Positions 15,862-25,624 are shown, numbered from the stretch's first letter. The stretch: 64,000 nt of DNA from Mucispirillum schaedleri ASF457 (GCF_000487995.2 NZ_CP097562.1:2043001-2107000); one strand, 5' to 3'. Numbers and translations: made by a program. Notes: a model not told the origin generated them from the sequence alone.

Positions 15862-17081
15862 TAACCAAGCACCTGCTCTGCATTAAATACATAAGCATAT
15901 ATTTCTGTTCCTGCTTTTAGTGTTCCCACCATTTCATTTGTAAATTTTGCATAAGCATTTGCAGCAACAAGGGATTGTATAATATGGGAATCCTGAGTAG
16001 TAAAAGGATATGCTTTCATTACTCCATTTTCTATTTTAAGCTGCACTCTGTCAAACTGAACTCTGCCTTTTTTCTTAAAAACATCTTCTGCTAAAATAAC
16101 TTTTACAGGCTTGTTTCTATGTTCTTTTAAACCCATCATTTTTAAAAGTGCAGGTTTTGTATAATAAAAATTGCAAAACATTGCACTAACAGGGTTGCCT
16201 GGACATGCAAATACTGGTGTATGCCCCATAAAACCAAATGCCATGTGCTGACCTGGTTTTTGGTTAATTTTATTAAAATGCCATTTTATACCAAGCTGGT
16301 CTGCAATTAAATTCATATAGTCAAAATCACCTGCACTAATTCCTGCTGATGTAACAATCATATCAAAATTTTTCAAGGATTTAAATGTATCAAGCAGTGC
16401 CTGTTTATCATCAGGGACAACACCTATATATGAAACTTCTGCTCCAAGCTGCTGAAAAAAGATTTTTGCCATCTGGCTGTTAGAATCAAATATCATATCA
16501 GGATTATCCTGCATTGCAGGGTCTGCAATTTCATTACCTGTAGATATTAATGCAATTCTTGGCTTTCTATATACTGCTGTATAAAATATACCTGCTGAAA
16601 CATATCTGCCTATATGATATGCAGTAAATCTTTCACCTGTTCTTTCTATAACACTGCCATCTTTTAAATCTTCTCCTTTATAGCGGACACAAAAGCCATT
16701 TTTTACCTGCTGAGAAATATTTACAATTTCTTTGCCATTATCTGTAAGTTCATGCTGGATAACACTGTCTGCTCCACAGGGCAAAAATGCACCAGTCATT
16801 ATTCTATAACATTCCCCATTATTAATAGAAAGCCCTGCAACATTATCCCCTGCTGCAATAACCCCTTTTACTTTTAAAGATGCACTGCCATTTGCTGTAT
16901 CTTCTGCTTTTATTGCATAACCATCCATTGCAGATGTATCAAAAGGCGGTAAATTTCTTCTTGAAACCACGCTTTCTGCACTAATTCTATTAACTGCATC
17001 AAAAATAGATACTCTTTCTGTGCTGATTGGCTCTATATGTTTTAAAATAATCTCAACTGCATCATCTGCTTCTAATATCAT
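15861..17081 (-). CDS. moeA: molybdopterin molybdenumtransferase
   Basis: 406 aa. MoeA inserts molybdate into adenylated molybdopterin. Motifs: PPFDTSAMDGYA (about 44-55), MTGAFLPCGAD, ISTGNEIADP, VTSAGISAGDFDYM and FACPGNPVSAMF. The domain IV region is present at the C-terminus and the length is normal. It is the first gene of a minus-strand group moeA-mobA-small membrane protein-small secreted protein. It implies the cell has molybdo- or tungsto-enzymes; moaABC are not in this window. Confidence 0.95.
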   Translation of the reverse strand: MILEADDAVEIILKHIEPISTERVSIFDAVNRISAESVVSRRNLPPFDTSAMDGYAIKAEDTANGSASLKVKGVIAAGDNVAGLSINNGECYRIMTGAFLPCGADSVIQHELTDNGKEIVNISQQVKNGFCVRYKGEDLKDGSVIERTGERFTAYHIGRYVSAGIFYTAVYRKPRIALISTGNEIADPAMQDNPDMIFDSNSQMAKIFFQQLGAEVSYIGVVPDDKQALLDTFKSLKNFDMIVTSAGISAGDFDYMNLIADQLGIKWHFNKINQKPGQHMAFGFMGHTPVFACPGNPVSAMFCNFYYTKPALLKMMGLKEHRNKPVKVILAEDVFKKKGRVQFDRVQLKIENGVMKAYPFTTQDSHIIQSLVAANAYAKFTNEMVGTLKAGTEIYAYVFNAEQVLG

Positions 17082-17360
17082 TTTCTACTCCATTACTATC
17101 TTACTAGTGTATAATGTATCATTTTACAATAAAAAAGGCAATTCATTAATTTTAATCTATTGAAAGCTTTGCTGTTTCTGCATATGTCTCTGCTGTATAT
17201 GAGATTTAAAATTAATGTAGTGTGAAAGCTGCAGGCTTTACTAAGTGAATAAATCCAATTTATGTGATAAATTGCAGTTAAAATTGTTTGCCTTTTAGGA
17301 CAATATTAATTTTTATAGATTAAGTTATTTACTTTTATCATATATAATAGTTGTTACTTA
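17082..17360. other. intergenic region, no feature recognised
   Basis: AT-rich sequence between the terminator of the STAS/PP2C genes and the start of moeA. I found no repeat of family A or B, no tRNA and no convincing open frame. The promoter of moeA must lie at the lower end, but I could not choose a hexamer pair. I looked for a Moco-type aptamer and saw nothing persuasive. Confidence 0.5.
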
Positions 17361-17391
17361 TAAAAAATAAAGCCTGCTTATATGCAGGCTT
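17361..17391 (-). terminator. rho-independent terminator of the STAS gene
   Basis: On the minus strand AAGCCTGC and GCAGGCTT pair around a 6-nt loop (17370-17391) and are followed by TTATTTTTTA (17361-17369 region). It lies 50 bp beyond the stop of the STAS gene. The same AAGCCTGC stem occurs in the terminator at 55784. Confidence 0.85.
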
Positions 17392-17443
17392 AAATAAGTA
17401 GAAAAAAGTAATAAGAGAAATAAAATACAAACTCTAATTACAA

Positions 17444-17734
17444 TTAATATTTCTTAACTTTAAATGTTTCAATTAAATTTAAATCTTCAAGCAGACTGTA
17501 AAGTCTATCATCTTTTACATATACATGAATAGATACTTTATCTTGAAAGATAACCTTAATAAAAAAACCAATAACAGAAGATGTCATAGAAAAACTTTCT
17601 GGAGTTTTAACAATAATACTTTTTGCACCTGACTGCACAAGTGCATTAACATTATCTTTAATAGACTGATAATCACTAGTGTTTTTTATATTACCAGTAA
17701 TGACTATTTCTGAACCTTGTCTTTGTATTTCCAT
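17444..17734 (-). CDS. STAS-domain protein, anti-anti-sigma-like
   Basis: 96 aa from the ATG at 17732-17734 (GAGG 6 nt upstream; an ATG four codons earlier overlaps that site). It has the alternating strand/helix pattern of STAS domains: EIVITGNIKNTSDYQSIKDNVNALV, GAKSIIVK, ESFSMTSSVIGFFIKVI, VSIHVYVKDDRLYSLLEDLNLIETF. The SMTSSVIGF segment occupies the place where SpoIIAA-type proteins have DSSGLG, and its serines are candidate phosphosites. It lies 29 bp after the REC-PP2C-HATPase gene, so it is inferred to be the substrate of that kinase and phosphatase. Confidence 0.8.
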   Translation of the reverse strand: MEIQRQGSEIVITGNIKNTSDYQSIKDNVNALVQSGAKSIIVKTPESFSMTSSVIGFFIKVIFQDKVSIHVYVKDDRLYSLLEDLNLIETFKVKKY

Positions 17735-17763
17735 ACTATACCTCATAAAAAAATTTTATTTTT

Positions 17764-19458
17764 CTATTTAATTTTTATACCTATAAATATTTCTCTTCTA
17801 TCCTCAGAAAAAAAGAAAATATCTGTATAATAGTCTATTATCTTGATACCACGACCATTAAATTTAGTAGTATCTCCAATAGCATTTTTGAATACTGTTT
17901 CTGGGTATCCTGCACCCTCATCACGAATACCTACGATAATGTATTTGCTTTCATTATCATTACAATATACATACCTGATAGTTATCATCTTATCATTATT
18001 TTTTTCTTTTTTCAAGAGTTCTTCTTCATAATCGCCATTTTTTATTAATTCATGCTTAATAGCAAATGTAATTGCAAGATTTCCATGTTCATAAGCATTC
18101 ATAATACATTCAGACAGTGCTGTAAAAAATGAATCATGTCTATCTACATCTATACCGCAGTCAACCATTTCCTGACGAATAGTTTCTGATGCCTCATCAA
18201 GTTTATCATACTTTGTAGGGAAATAATAAACTTTTTCTTTTATTATATTTGTAAATGGTCGTCTAATAAAAAATAAAGTTACATCATCATAAAAATCATC
18301 TAAATAAGTATAAGCATTATTGAAAAAAGATTTAAGAAATGGTGACTGTGAAAAATTTTCATTTAAGTAAGCAGAGTATAATACACCATCTTTTGTTTCT
18401 GATTCTACAATGCCGTCTGTAAATAATGCAACTTTTGAAACATTTGATAAATCAACAGAATCAATAGCAATATCAACAACATAAGGCATAATTGGCAGGT
18501 TATTAGATGGTAATTTTTCTATGCTGCCTGTTGTTGTTTGAAGAAGAATTCGTGGCATTGAAAATGATGCATATTGAAGTTTATTTTCTTTAAAATCAAA
18601 ATAAGCAAATATTGCACATAATACTTCATCTTCTACAAGATTTTCCCGCATAAAAGATACACACTGCTCCGCAATAAACCTGATTTCTTCTTCACTAGAA
18701 ATACATTTATTGCTGTCATGCTGCTTTATTATATAGTTAGTAAGCGAAACAGATACTAATGATGTAATAGCAGCAGAAACACCTTTTCCCATAGCATCTG
18801 CAATAAATATAACTACATTGCCATTATCAAGAGTTCTGCATGTATAAGTATCGCCGCTTACAATATCCAAACTTTTATAAAAAACTTCTACCTGCCAACC
18901 GTTATAAGTAACAGGATTATCCCCATCATGAAAATACTTTTTAAACATATCATTACGCATAATATGCAGCTCTTTTCTTAATGTTGCATCATGCTGTATA
19001 GTGTTATACATATCTTTATATTTTAAAAGCTCTAATTCCTTCTCTCTGCTTTTATTAAGCAGATGCTCTAATACAACAGATTCTACAGTATTATTTATAG
19101 CATTTCTAAGAAGTTTAAACTGTATTGGTTTAGATACAAATTGAGTAATACCTACATTAATTGCTTCAATAAGAAACTGCATATCCACATAGCCGGTAAT
19201 TAATATGAATGGCACTTTTGATTTTATTTGCAGTATTTTTCTAGCAAACTCAATACCATTAAGTCCTGGCAAAAGATAGTCTGTCAAGATTAAATCAAAA
19301 TTACTATTTTGCTTAAATATTTCTAATGCTTCTTCTGCAGAAGTTACAGATAAAAACTGATTAAACTTTGGTGCAAATCTTTTCTCAACAAGCTGAATAA
19401 TATCAACTTCATCTTCTACATATAATACATTAAGGCTTTTTAAAAAACTTTCATCCAT
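17764..19458 (-). CDS. response regulator with PP2C phosphatase and HATPase domains
   Basis: 564 aa, three domains. REC (1-120): acidic E15/D16, phospho-acceptor D60 in LILTDYLLPG, T88 and K110 are all present. PP2C/SpoIIE-type phosphatase (about 165-400): YKSLDIVSGDTYTCRTLDN, FIADAMGKGVSAA, VALFTDGIVES. The C-terminal GHKL ATPase of RsbW type (about 420-564) has the N-box ALSECIMNAYEHGN and G-box GIRDEGAGYP...NGRGIKII. The phosphatase (RsbU-like) and the anti-sigma kinase (RsbW-like) are thus in one chain under REC control. The downstream STAS gene completes a partner-switching unit. The output (sigma factor or c-di-GMP type enzyme) is not visible. Confidence 0.9.
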   Translation of the reverse strand: MDESFLKSLNVLYVEDEVDIIQLVEKRFAPKFNQFLSVTSAEEALEIFKQNSNFDLILTDYLLPGLNGIEFARKILQIKSKVPFILITGYVDMQFLIEAINVGITQFVSKPIQFKLLRNAINNTVESVVLEHLLNKSREKELELLKYKDMYNTIQHDATLRKELHIMRNDMFKKYFHDGDNPVTYNGWQVEVFYKSLDIVSGDTYTCRTLDNGNVVIFIADAMGKGVSAAITSLVSVSLTNYIIKQHDSNKCISSEEEIRFIAEQCVSFMRENLVEDEVLCAIFAYFDFKENKLQYASFSMPRILLQTTTGSIEKLPSNNLPIMPYVVDIAIDSVDLSNVSKVALFTDGIVESETKDGVLYSAYLNENFSQSPFLKSFFNNAYTYLDDFYDDVTLFFIRRPFTNIIKEKVYYFPTKYDKLDEASETIRQEMVDCGIDVDRHDSFFTALSECIMNAYEHGNLAITFAIKHELIKNGDYEEELLKKEKNNDKMITIRYVYCNDNESKYIIVGIRDEGAGYPETVFKNAIGDTTKFNGRGIKIIDYYTDIFFFSEDRREIFIGIKIK

Positions 19459-19488
19459 GACAGTTCCAAATTATTGGTAGTAATAAGA

Positions 19489-19514
19489 CTGTGCTGAAAA
19501 GAATATCAGCACAG
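19489..19514 (-). other. hairpin between chemoreceptor and REC-PP2C gene
   Basis: CTGTGCTG and CAGCACAG pair around a 10-nt loop in the 78-bp gap. The U-run after it on the minus strand is poor, so this may be a weak terminator or attenuator between the chemoreceptor gene and the downstream signalling genes. Confidence 0.4.
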
Positions 19515-19536
19515 CTGTAAAAAATTATTTTATGAA

Positions 19537-21573
19537 TTATACTTGGAATTTACCTAATACTTTATTAAGTTCCCCAGCTTTAAATGCTAAGTGTTCAGAA
19601 ACCTGACTTACATTTTCACTAGCAACTTTGTTATTTGAAGACAAATCAACAAGTGTATGAGCACCCTCAATTAAATCTTTAACTTTTACTGCAATATAAG
19701 ATGTTTTCTTAACAACATCACTTGATACTTCAGTAGAATTTGTAAGGCGGATAACTGCCTCATTACCTTCTTCAATAAGTTTGCCTGCACTGTTTGCAAC
19801 TTCTCTTATGCCATCAGATGACTTTTCCACAAGGTTATATGTTTCATCAACACTTTGGATAACCATTTTTGCCATTTTATTAATGCTGTCAAGAGAGTCT
19901 TGTGTTCTTTCAGCAAGTTTTCTTACTTCATCTGCAACAACGGCAAAGCCTTTGCCATGTTCACCTGCTCTTGCTGCTTCAATAGATGCATTAAGTGCAA
20001 GCAGGTTTGTTTGGTCTGCAATTTCAGAAATAATAGTTAAAACAGTAGTAATCTCTCTTACTCTGTCAGTAACTTCATTCATTTTGTCAGACACAATTTT
20101 TTGCTGTTCATTCTCTTCATTAACACTTGCCACAAGTATATTTAAACTTTCTACAAAGCTGTTAAATATTTTGCGTGTTTCTTCTAAATCTTCAGTAGTG
20201 CTTATTGCTTTTTCTTCTGTAACATCAAGATTTTTACCAATATCTGAAATCAAGTCTTCAGTATTAGATACAAGCTGCATTTGCTCTGAAATAGTGCTTG
20301 AAAGCTCATAAGATGTAGAAGAAAGTTCTTCTGAAGCAGAAGATGTTTCTGTAGAAGCATCAATTGCAACAACTATTGTCTGTTGAATTTTTTCTATAAA
20401 TTTATCAACATATCCTGCTGACCTGCCAAATTCATCTATACTTGTAAAATTTAAACGAGTTCTTAAGTTACCGTCACCTTCAGATAAATCTTTTAACACA
20501 TCAGCTAAATGTTTTACTGGTTTAATAACATTTACAGCAAAAAGCATCATAATAATGATTGTAGATATAATAAATGCTAATATAAATACTGAAAGCAGCT
20601 GTATTGCAACTCCGCTTGCTTTATTAACAATAGCAAATATATTTTCTGCAGGTGTTGCCAGATATAATGTTCCCACATAATCGCCACTGGTTATAGATCT
20701 GTCTGATGATGTTGAAGTAAACATATTAAAATTTACTGGCATAAAAAAGTGGTCTGCTGCTAAAAGAGTAACTGTATCTTTATTAAGTCCATAAGCCTTA
20801 ATAACATCTAAAAGTTTAATGTCTATATCATCACTATTAATCACTAATCCATCATTATAATAAAGGCTGCCTTTAACATTTTTAGCATAAGAATTAAATT
20901 TTGGAGAAAGGTTCAGCATATATATAAAGCCATTTGACTTGACAAAATTATCTACTGTATCTCTTAAATCTTCCACCATTTGCAATGCACCTATCATTTC
21001 GCCATTTTTCACAATAGGGGCTAATGCTCTTAAAATTATACCTTGTTTGTCATAGTCAATAGTAGATACAAAGCCACTTTTAGCTGATATTTTTCTAAAA
21101 GCCCAGCTGTCAGATACATTTTCACCAACTGCCTGAGATATTACACCATCTGCATTTTTCTCTGATGTGGAAGCAACTATTACACCATTTTTATTAATTA
21201 CCTGTATTCTAGTAGTTGTCCCCTTTGCTTCTTTATTAGTCATTCTCAATACTTCATTAATAACATTATCTTTTTGATTATTAATTAACTGTTGAAGAGC
21301 CGCATTATCACCATTTTCAATGGCATCAGCTATTAAAGTATCTTTTGATAAACTTGCAGTTCCAACTAAAAGAACAGTTTTTCTCATATCTATGAATGTT
21401 GTAAGCCTTGATTTAATAAGATGAACTTCGTTTTCTATAGTCTGCTGTTTTAATCCATCAATACCAATAACAGCAACCAAAACTACTATTATAAGAGACA
21501 CTATAATTACCACAATTTGAGGAATAAGAACTTTTGAAGCAACACTTCTTCTATATCTTTCTAATAAAGCCAT
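19537..21573 (-). CDS. methyl-accepting chemotaxis protein
   Basis: 678 aa inner-membrane receptor. TM1 is at about 15-40 ([24 protein letters not shown]). A large periplasmic double-Cache-like sensor follows (40-325), then TM2 (about 325-350), HAMP and the cytoplasmic coiled coil. The signalling tip (about 515-545) has the conserved [22 protein letters not shown] core, then [17 protein letters not shown]. There is no C-terminal CheR pentapeptide. The ligand is unknown. It is followed by the REC-PP2C-HATPase and STAS genes, though the link to chemotaxis is only positional. It implies the organism is motile or has a chemosensory array. Confidence 0.95.
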   Translation of the reverse strand: MALLERYRRSVASKVLIPQIVVIIVSLIIVVLVAVIGIDGLKQQTIENEVHLIKSRLTTFIDMRKTVLLVGTASLSKDTLIADAIENGDNAALQQLINNQKDNVINEVLRMTNKEAKGTTTRIQVINKNGVIVASTSEKNADGVISQAVGENVSDSWAFRKISAKSGFVSTIDYDKQGIILRALAPIVKNGEMIGALQMVEDLRDTVDNFVKSNGFIYMLNLSPKFNSYAKNVKGSLYYNDGLVINSDDIDIKLLDVIKAYGLNKDTVTLLAADHFFMPVNFNMFTSTSSDRSITSGDYVGTLYLATPAENIFAIVNKASGVAIQLLSVFILAFIISTIIIMMLFAVNVIKPVKHLADVLKDLSEGDGNLRTRLNFTSIDEFGRSAGYVDKFIEKIQQTIVVAIDASTETSSASEELSSTSYELSSTISEQMQLVSNTEDLISDIGKNLDVTEEKAISTTEDLEETRKIFNSFVESLNILVASVNEENEQQKIVSDKMNEVTDRVREITTVLTIISEIADQTNLLALNASIEAARAGEHGKGFAVVADEVRKLAERTQDSLDSINKMAKMVIQSVDETYNLVEKSSDGIREVANSAGKLIEEGNEAVIRLTNSTEVSSDVVKKTSYIAVKVKDLIEGAHTLVDLSSNNKVASENVSQVSEHLAFKAGELNKVLGKFQV

Positions 21574-21828
21574 TTTACCTACCTTTTAAAAATCATTATC
21601 ATTCAATTATTCTTGATTAATAACATATTTTTATATATTATGCAATAGGCTTTTTATTACTGGAATATCCATACTTTTCACTGGTAAAATTAAAATAATA
21701 AAATAAAAGTTTAAAACCATAGAAAAATATGTAAAATATGCAGTGAACTCATTAATATTTTCAAAAAATATATACAAACTAACTTAATGCTGTTTTTATT
21801 TATTTAAAAAACAGGGGATGCAGGCTTT

Positions 21829-22170
21829 TTAAAAAAAATACCTGATAACAGCCAGCAGTGATATGCCAAAAATAATAACTGCAAACAAATTTTTAATAAA
21901 AATACCAAATAAAAATGTAAATATCCCTGCTACAAGAAACAAATTATCTAAAGAAATAAATAACTTTTTACTTTCACCATCTATTAAAAGTGCAGGAATA
22001 AGAAGTGCTGCCAGCACAGCAATAGGAACATAACCCATCCATTCAACAATAGATGAGTTTAACTTTTTACCTTTTAATATCACAAATGGCAGTTCTCGTG
22101 AAAAATATGTTACTGCTGCCATTCCTATAATAATCATATAAACATATTCAAGTGGATTATTGCTAAGCAT
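21829..22170 (-). CDS. azlD: branched-chain amino acid exporter subunit AzlD
   Basis: 113 aa with about four hydrophobic segments, typical of the small AzlD subunit (AAVTYFSRELPFVILKGKKL near the N-terminus, WMGYVPIAVLAALLIPALL). It pairs with AzlC to export branched-chain amino acids or analogues. Its start overlaps the end of azlC by 8 nt. Confidence 0.9.
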   Translation of the reverse strand: MLSNNPLEYVYMIIIGMAAVTYFSRELPFVILKGKKLNSSIVEWMGYVPIAVLAALLIPALLIDGESKKLFISLDNLFLVAGIFTFLFGIFIKNLFAVIIFGISLLAVIRYFF

Positions 22171-22870
22171 AATTCATCATCCTTCCTGTATAATATCCTG
22201 CAAATGCACCAGCCACTGCACCTGCAACAACCCCAATATAGACCATATCAAAAAGAGCAAAAGCTGTTGCAGCTATCCCGCCAGTAATCAGTGCTGCAAA
22301 TTGAGCAGTATTCACAAGACGGGGAAGAATTAATGCAATAAATAAAGCATACAGTGTAAAATCAAGACCAAATTTTGAGCTGTCAGGAATAAGGCTTGCT
22401 GATATTCCACCAATAGTGTTGCTTATAACCCATGAAGAATGGGAAAATATATTTAATGTGAATGCCGTAACAGTTGAAACATTGTTTCTGCTCATAAAGC
22501 TTGAATGCATGGCAAATACTTCATCTGTTATTTGTGCTGCAAAAAGCGACTGCTTTAAAAAGCTCCATTTAGATATGTATGGATATAGAACTGATGTATA
22601 TAAAATATGGCGGGAATTAACTATAAATGTTGTAATAATAATAGATAACGGTGATGCACCTGCTGCAATCATCCCACCTGCAATATACTGACCTGCTCCA
22701 GCATAAACAAGAAGCGACATAAGAAATATCTGCATAACACTCATACCTGCTTCTGCACATACTATACCGCATGCAAACCCTAATGGCAGATAGCCTGCAC
22801 CAATTGGAACAAACAGTCTTATTCCATCTACAAAATCCTTGTATTTTACATACAATTTTTTCTGCTCCAT
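22163..22870 (-). CDS. azlC: branched-chain amino acid exporter subunit AzlC
   Basis: 235 aa multi-pass membrane protein of the AzlC/YgaZ family. It shows IGAGYLPLGFACGIVCAEAG, SLLVYAGAGQYIAGGMIAAG, and FIVNSRHILYTSVLYPYISKW with the conserved NSRH. It forms the large subunit with AzlD. Upstream is a repeat/IS region; no regulator gene (Lrp or AzlB type) is adjacent. Confidence 0.93.
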   Translation of the reverse strand: MEQKKLYVKYKDFVDGIRLFVPIGAGYLPLGFACGIVCAEAGMSVMQIFLMSLLVYAGAGQYIAGGMIAAGASPLSIIITTFIVNSRHILYTSVLYPYISKWSFLKQSLFAAQITDEVFAMHSSFMSRNNVSTVTAFTLNIFSHSSWVISNTIGGISASLIPDSSKFGLDFTLYALFIALILPRLVNTAQFAALITGGIAATAFALFDMVYIGVVAGAVAGAFAGYYTGRMMNYA

Positions 22871-22939
22871 AACTATCTCTATTACTCTATTTTATATTGT
22901 GCTGTATAACATCTTATACAGTAATAATCAATAAAATTT

Positions 22940-23077
22940 TAGATTTATCCAAAAATTTTATATTACAGTCATACGGTTTTCACACTATAAGTCATTTTGA
23001 GCCTGATTTTTACAGGCGAAAAATCTAAACTATATATATTGCAGTATTGTATAATGTATTTAGAGTATCTGTTTTTT
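22940..23077 (-). repeat. family A repeat, half, cut by the IS3 end
   Basis: It begins with an IS-like end (TAGATTTATCCAAAAATT), then one A arm (tgagcctgatttttacaggcgaaaaatctaa, given here as two joined motifs TGAGCCTGATTTTTACAGG and CGAAAAATCTAA) and the A centre. It stops at ctgttttttt where the IS3 left end begins (23078). The opposite arm is missing. The segment 22871-22939 shows nothing. Confidence 0.65.
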
Positions 23078-23502
23078 TGAACTTACCCAAAAAAAGTTGT
23101 ACTAGCCATATAAGGAATGTATATGGCAAGAAAATACAGTTATGAGTTTAAGAAATATCTAGTAACAATATTAGAAAGCGGTATAATGAGTGCCAGTGAA
23201 TTATCAAGACGCTGTAAAATCCATAAAGGAGTGATATGTAATATCTATAACAGATATAAGCATTCAGGCGAATCAAGTTTACATCATAGCTTTACCCGCA
23301 ATGAATATAGTAGAGCATTTAAATTAAATAAAGTGATATTGAGCCTGCTTTTGTGTCATACTGAGCTTGAAATATAGCGAAGTATCTAAAAAAGCAGATA
23401 GTTTAAGTAGATTATACACTACTGCAATATATATAATTTAGATTTTTCGCCTATAAAATCAGGCTCACAATGGCTGTATTCTAGGTTTTTTGTGTAAGTC
23501 TA
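23078..23502 (+). mobile_element. IS3 copy 2: IS left end fused to a family A repeat
   Basis: It starts with TGAACTTACCC and the first about 245 bp of the IS, through the orfA codons for EYSRAFKLN (to about 23326). It then changes abruptly to a family A palindrome (core 23362-23466) and ends with ttttttgtgtaagtcta (23502), an IS-like right end. orfB is absent. The same architecture, further shrunk, occurs at 34015-34252, so this looks like an ancestor-type MITE and not a random truncation. 23503-23568 holds nothing else. Confidence 0.7.
23123..23326 (+). pseudogene. IS3 OrfA, N-terminal fragment
   Basis: About 68 codons matching copy 1 OrfA (MARKYSYEFKKYLVTILESG ... SSLHHSFTRNEYSRAFKLN), with AAGGA before the ATG. 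The frame then runs into repeat sequence and stops at 23375-23377. The HTH is intact but the dimerisation and catalytic parts are missing. Confidence 0.85.
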
Positions 23503-23568
23503 TATTCTCTTATAATAACATATATAGCTTTGTCTAATATTTTTTGATAAGTTCAGTTTTGCCCTTGT

Positions 23569-23880
23569 TTATTTTTTATAGTCTGATAGCTTTACAGCCT
23601 TAACTACTGCATCTTTATTAATTTCGCCATATATATGTGGAAAATCTTGATTTAATGATTTAGAATATTCCCATTGAATATTAGATAATAATTTATCAGT
23701 ATCTATAAAAAGCACCATAAAATTCAGGCTGTTTTTTTCAAGGCGTGGTATAATAAGTGGAAACTGCTCCACAGTGCTTGCATGTATAAAATCAGTTTCT
23801 ACTAATAATTCTTTTCCAAAAACACTTTTTTCTTTTATTTTTTCATAATATTCTTCTGAAACATTAACTATTATTATCAT
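23569..23880 (-). CDS. DUF952-family protein
   Basis: 103 aa. The pattern ELLVETDFIHASTVEQFPLII, then LFIDTDKLLSNIQWEYS and DFPHIYGEINKDAVVKAVKL, matches DUF952, whose members resemble ADP-ribosyltransferase-like folds but lack an assigned activity. The conserved FIHAST and PHIYG motifs are present. The ATG overlaps the stop of the upstream LRR gene (ATGA), so it is co-translated with it. Confidence 0.82.
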   Translation of the reverse strand: MIIIVNVSEEYYEKIKEKSVFGKELLVETDFIHASTVEQFPLIIPRLEKNSLNFMVLFIDTDKLLSNIQWEYSKSLNQDFPHIYGEINKDAVVKAVKLSDYKK

Positions 23881-25496
23881 AATCTTTTTTTCCTGCTTTT
23901 AAATCCTGCTATTTTATATAATAAAAATATAAAAGCAAGTATAATCACAATATCTCCGCCTGTTGATTTGCCTTTTATGATAGAGCAGCCTGTCCCCATA
24001 ATAATATCTTTTTCTTTCGCTTCACCATCTGTATTATTATCAAGTGGATTTTCCCACACTTCTCCAGTTATCATATCTACATTTACAATGTTTTCCATAT
24101 CTATAAAAACATTATCTGGCGGATAATTTTCGCACTGGTTTTCAAAATGCACATCTTGAATATTATATAAATATCTTATCTGCCTGTAATTTGATTCTGG
24201 AATACAGTTGTATGTAAACCGCAGAGATAATATATATGTATTTATTTTTATATCTTTTATAGGTGTTACATCTGTAATACTGTTAAAATCAAATATCATA
24301 CTTTTTAAATCTCTTTTATCTGCTATTGGTGCAATATCTGAAATATAGTTATGTTTAAATGATACTTCACCAAGTTTATTTAAATCTTTTAAAGGCTCTA
24401 ATGATGATATTTTATTATGGTCTGCAATAATTGTGTGTAGTGCATAGTTTTTTTCAAATGGTTTAATATCTGTTATGGCATTAATAGACATATCAATACC
24501 AGAAAGCATTGTCATATTATCAAGAGCTTCTATGCTGGTTATTCTGTTATCTCTAATTGATAAATATTTTAATCCTTTTAATGATGACAGGGCTGTAATA
24601 TCTGAAATTCTATTTCCCTGCAGAGATAATTGCTGCAAACTTAAAGGCATAAATTTTAGCGGTGTAATATCCGTAATATAATCAGGTCCCTGATAATTTA
24701 AAACAAGCTGATAAAGTGGATACATATAAGGAAAAAATTTTAAATCTGTAATATGATTGCCGCTTAAATTTAAAGTGTTAAGCATAGGCAGTCTTGTAAG
24801 ATATTCTATATTTTTTATTTCAGAGTTAGGTATTTCAAGACGCTGCAGCCGTTTTAAATTACGCAGTGGCATAACATCATCTATTTTTGTTCCTTGGTCC
24901 CCCATATCTATAAGTTTTAGATTAACAAACTGCTGCAAGCCTTCAAGGCTTGTAATATTAGGGTCTTTGCATTTAATCATAGTTACTGCTTCAGCTTCAG
25001 CACATGATACAGGCCATCTTTTAAAACCTGTAAATTCTCTTACACATTTTTCCAGATTAGTGCCTTTTGGAAATTTTACTAAATCCCATTTATTTTTGCA
25101 TACACTGAAGTCTGTAGCATTCATAAACATTTCTTTTAGATACCTGACTGTTTCATTATCACATGTGCAGTTTTTGCATGTCATATCAAGCAGGTTATCA
25201 AGGTTTGTATCTTTATTACCTGTTATGCTGTTATTTGTATTATTTTTTGTATTAGAGCATGAAGTGCATTTACAGTCTTTTCCGCTTAAAAGTTCTGTTA
25301 AAGTTGTATTATCATATATGCAGTTATCGCAGGAACAGTTTCCAGAATTATCACATGAACAGTTTTTACATATATATGAATTCAGCAGATTTACAGTATC
25401 AAATACAGATAAAGACTGTGAATAAGTCAAATTTTGTGTAAAAAAAATAAAAAACAGACAAAATGTAACTGCGGAAATAAATTTATATGTTTTCAT
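23877..25496 (-). CDS. leucine-rich-repeat surface protein with Cys-rich N-terminus
   Basis: 539 aa. A signal peptide (residues 1-27) is followed by a Cys-rich region (about 40-115) with repeated CxxCxC units (CKNCSCDN, CSCDNCIYDN, CKCTSC, CKNCTCDN). About ten internalin-like LRRs (about 170-430) carry the LxxLxLxxNxIxDIxPL pattern. The C-terminus is tripartite: a GTGC motif (Cys504), a hydrophobic helix (about 515-530) and the basic tail KSRKKRL. Such Cys-plus-helix-plus-basic tails resemble Cys-containing CTERM sorting signals, so processing and surface anchoring are inferred. LRRs of this type often bind host or bacterial surface ligands. It is divergent from the lipoprotein gene at 25625. 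Confidence 0.88.
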   Translation of the reverse strand: MKTYKFISAVTFCLFFIFFTQNLTYSQSLSVFDTVNLLNSYICKNCSCDNSGNCSCDNCIYDNTTLTELLSGKDCKCTSCSNTKNNTNNSITGNKDTNLDNLLDMTCKNCTCDNETVRYLKEMFMNATDFSVCKNKWDLVKFPKGTNLEKCVREFTGFKRWPVSCAEAEAVTMIKCKDPNITSLEGLQQFVNLKLIDMGDQGTKIDDVMPLRNLKRLQRLEIPNSEIKNIEYLTRLPMLNTLNLSGNHITDLKFFPYMYPLYQLVLNYQGPDYITDITPLKFMPLSLQQLSLQGNRISDITALSSLKGLKYLSIRDNRITSIEALDNMTMLSGIDMSINAITDIKPFEKNYALHTIIADHNKISSLEPLKDLNKLGEVSFKHNYISDIAPIADKRDLKSMIFDFNSITDVTPIKDIKINTYILSLRFTYNCIPESNYRQIRYLYNIQDVHFENQCENYPPDNVFIDMENIVNVDMITGEVWENPLDNNTDGEAKEKDIIMGTGCSIIKGKSTGGDIVIILAFIFLLYKIAGFKSRKKRL

Positions 25497-25624
25497 TAAT
25501 TTTTTATCGGTAAAAATAAAAAAATATAAAGTGAAATTTCTTGTAATAATCTATTAATCAGTATAGTATATAAAAGGCATAGTTTTTGCTAGTCTTTAAG
25601 TATTACTAAATAGTGGAGTGTTAT

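Noticed and set aside
17082-17360. Moco riboswitch upstream of moeA
   Set aside because: No conserved-looking GC-rich multi-helix structure in this AT-rich stretch.
19781-20311. 176-aa plus-strand open frame opposite the chemoreceptor signalling domain
   Set aside because: Mirrors the low-complexity helical coding sequence; no own start signals.
24757-25425. 222-aa plus-strand open frame opposite the LRR gene
   Set aside because: It is the complement of the repetitive LRR coding sequence, with no ribosome-binding site and no recognisable domain.
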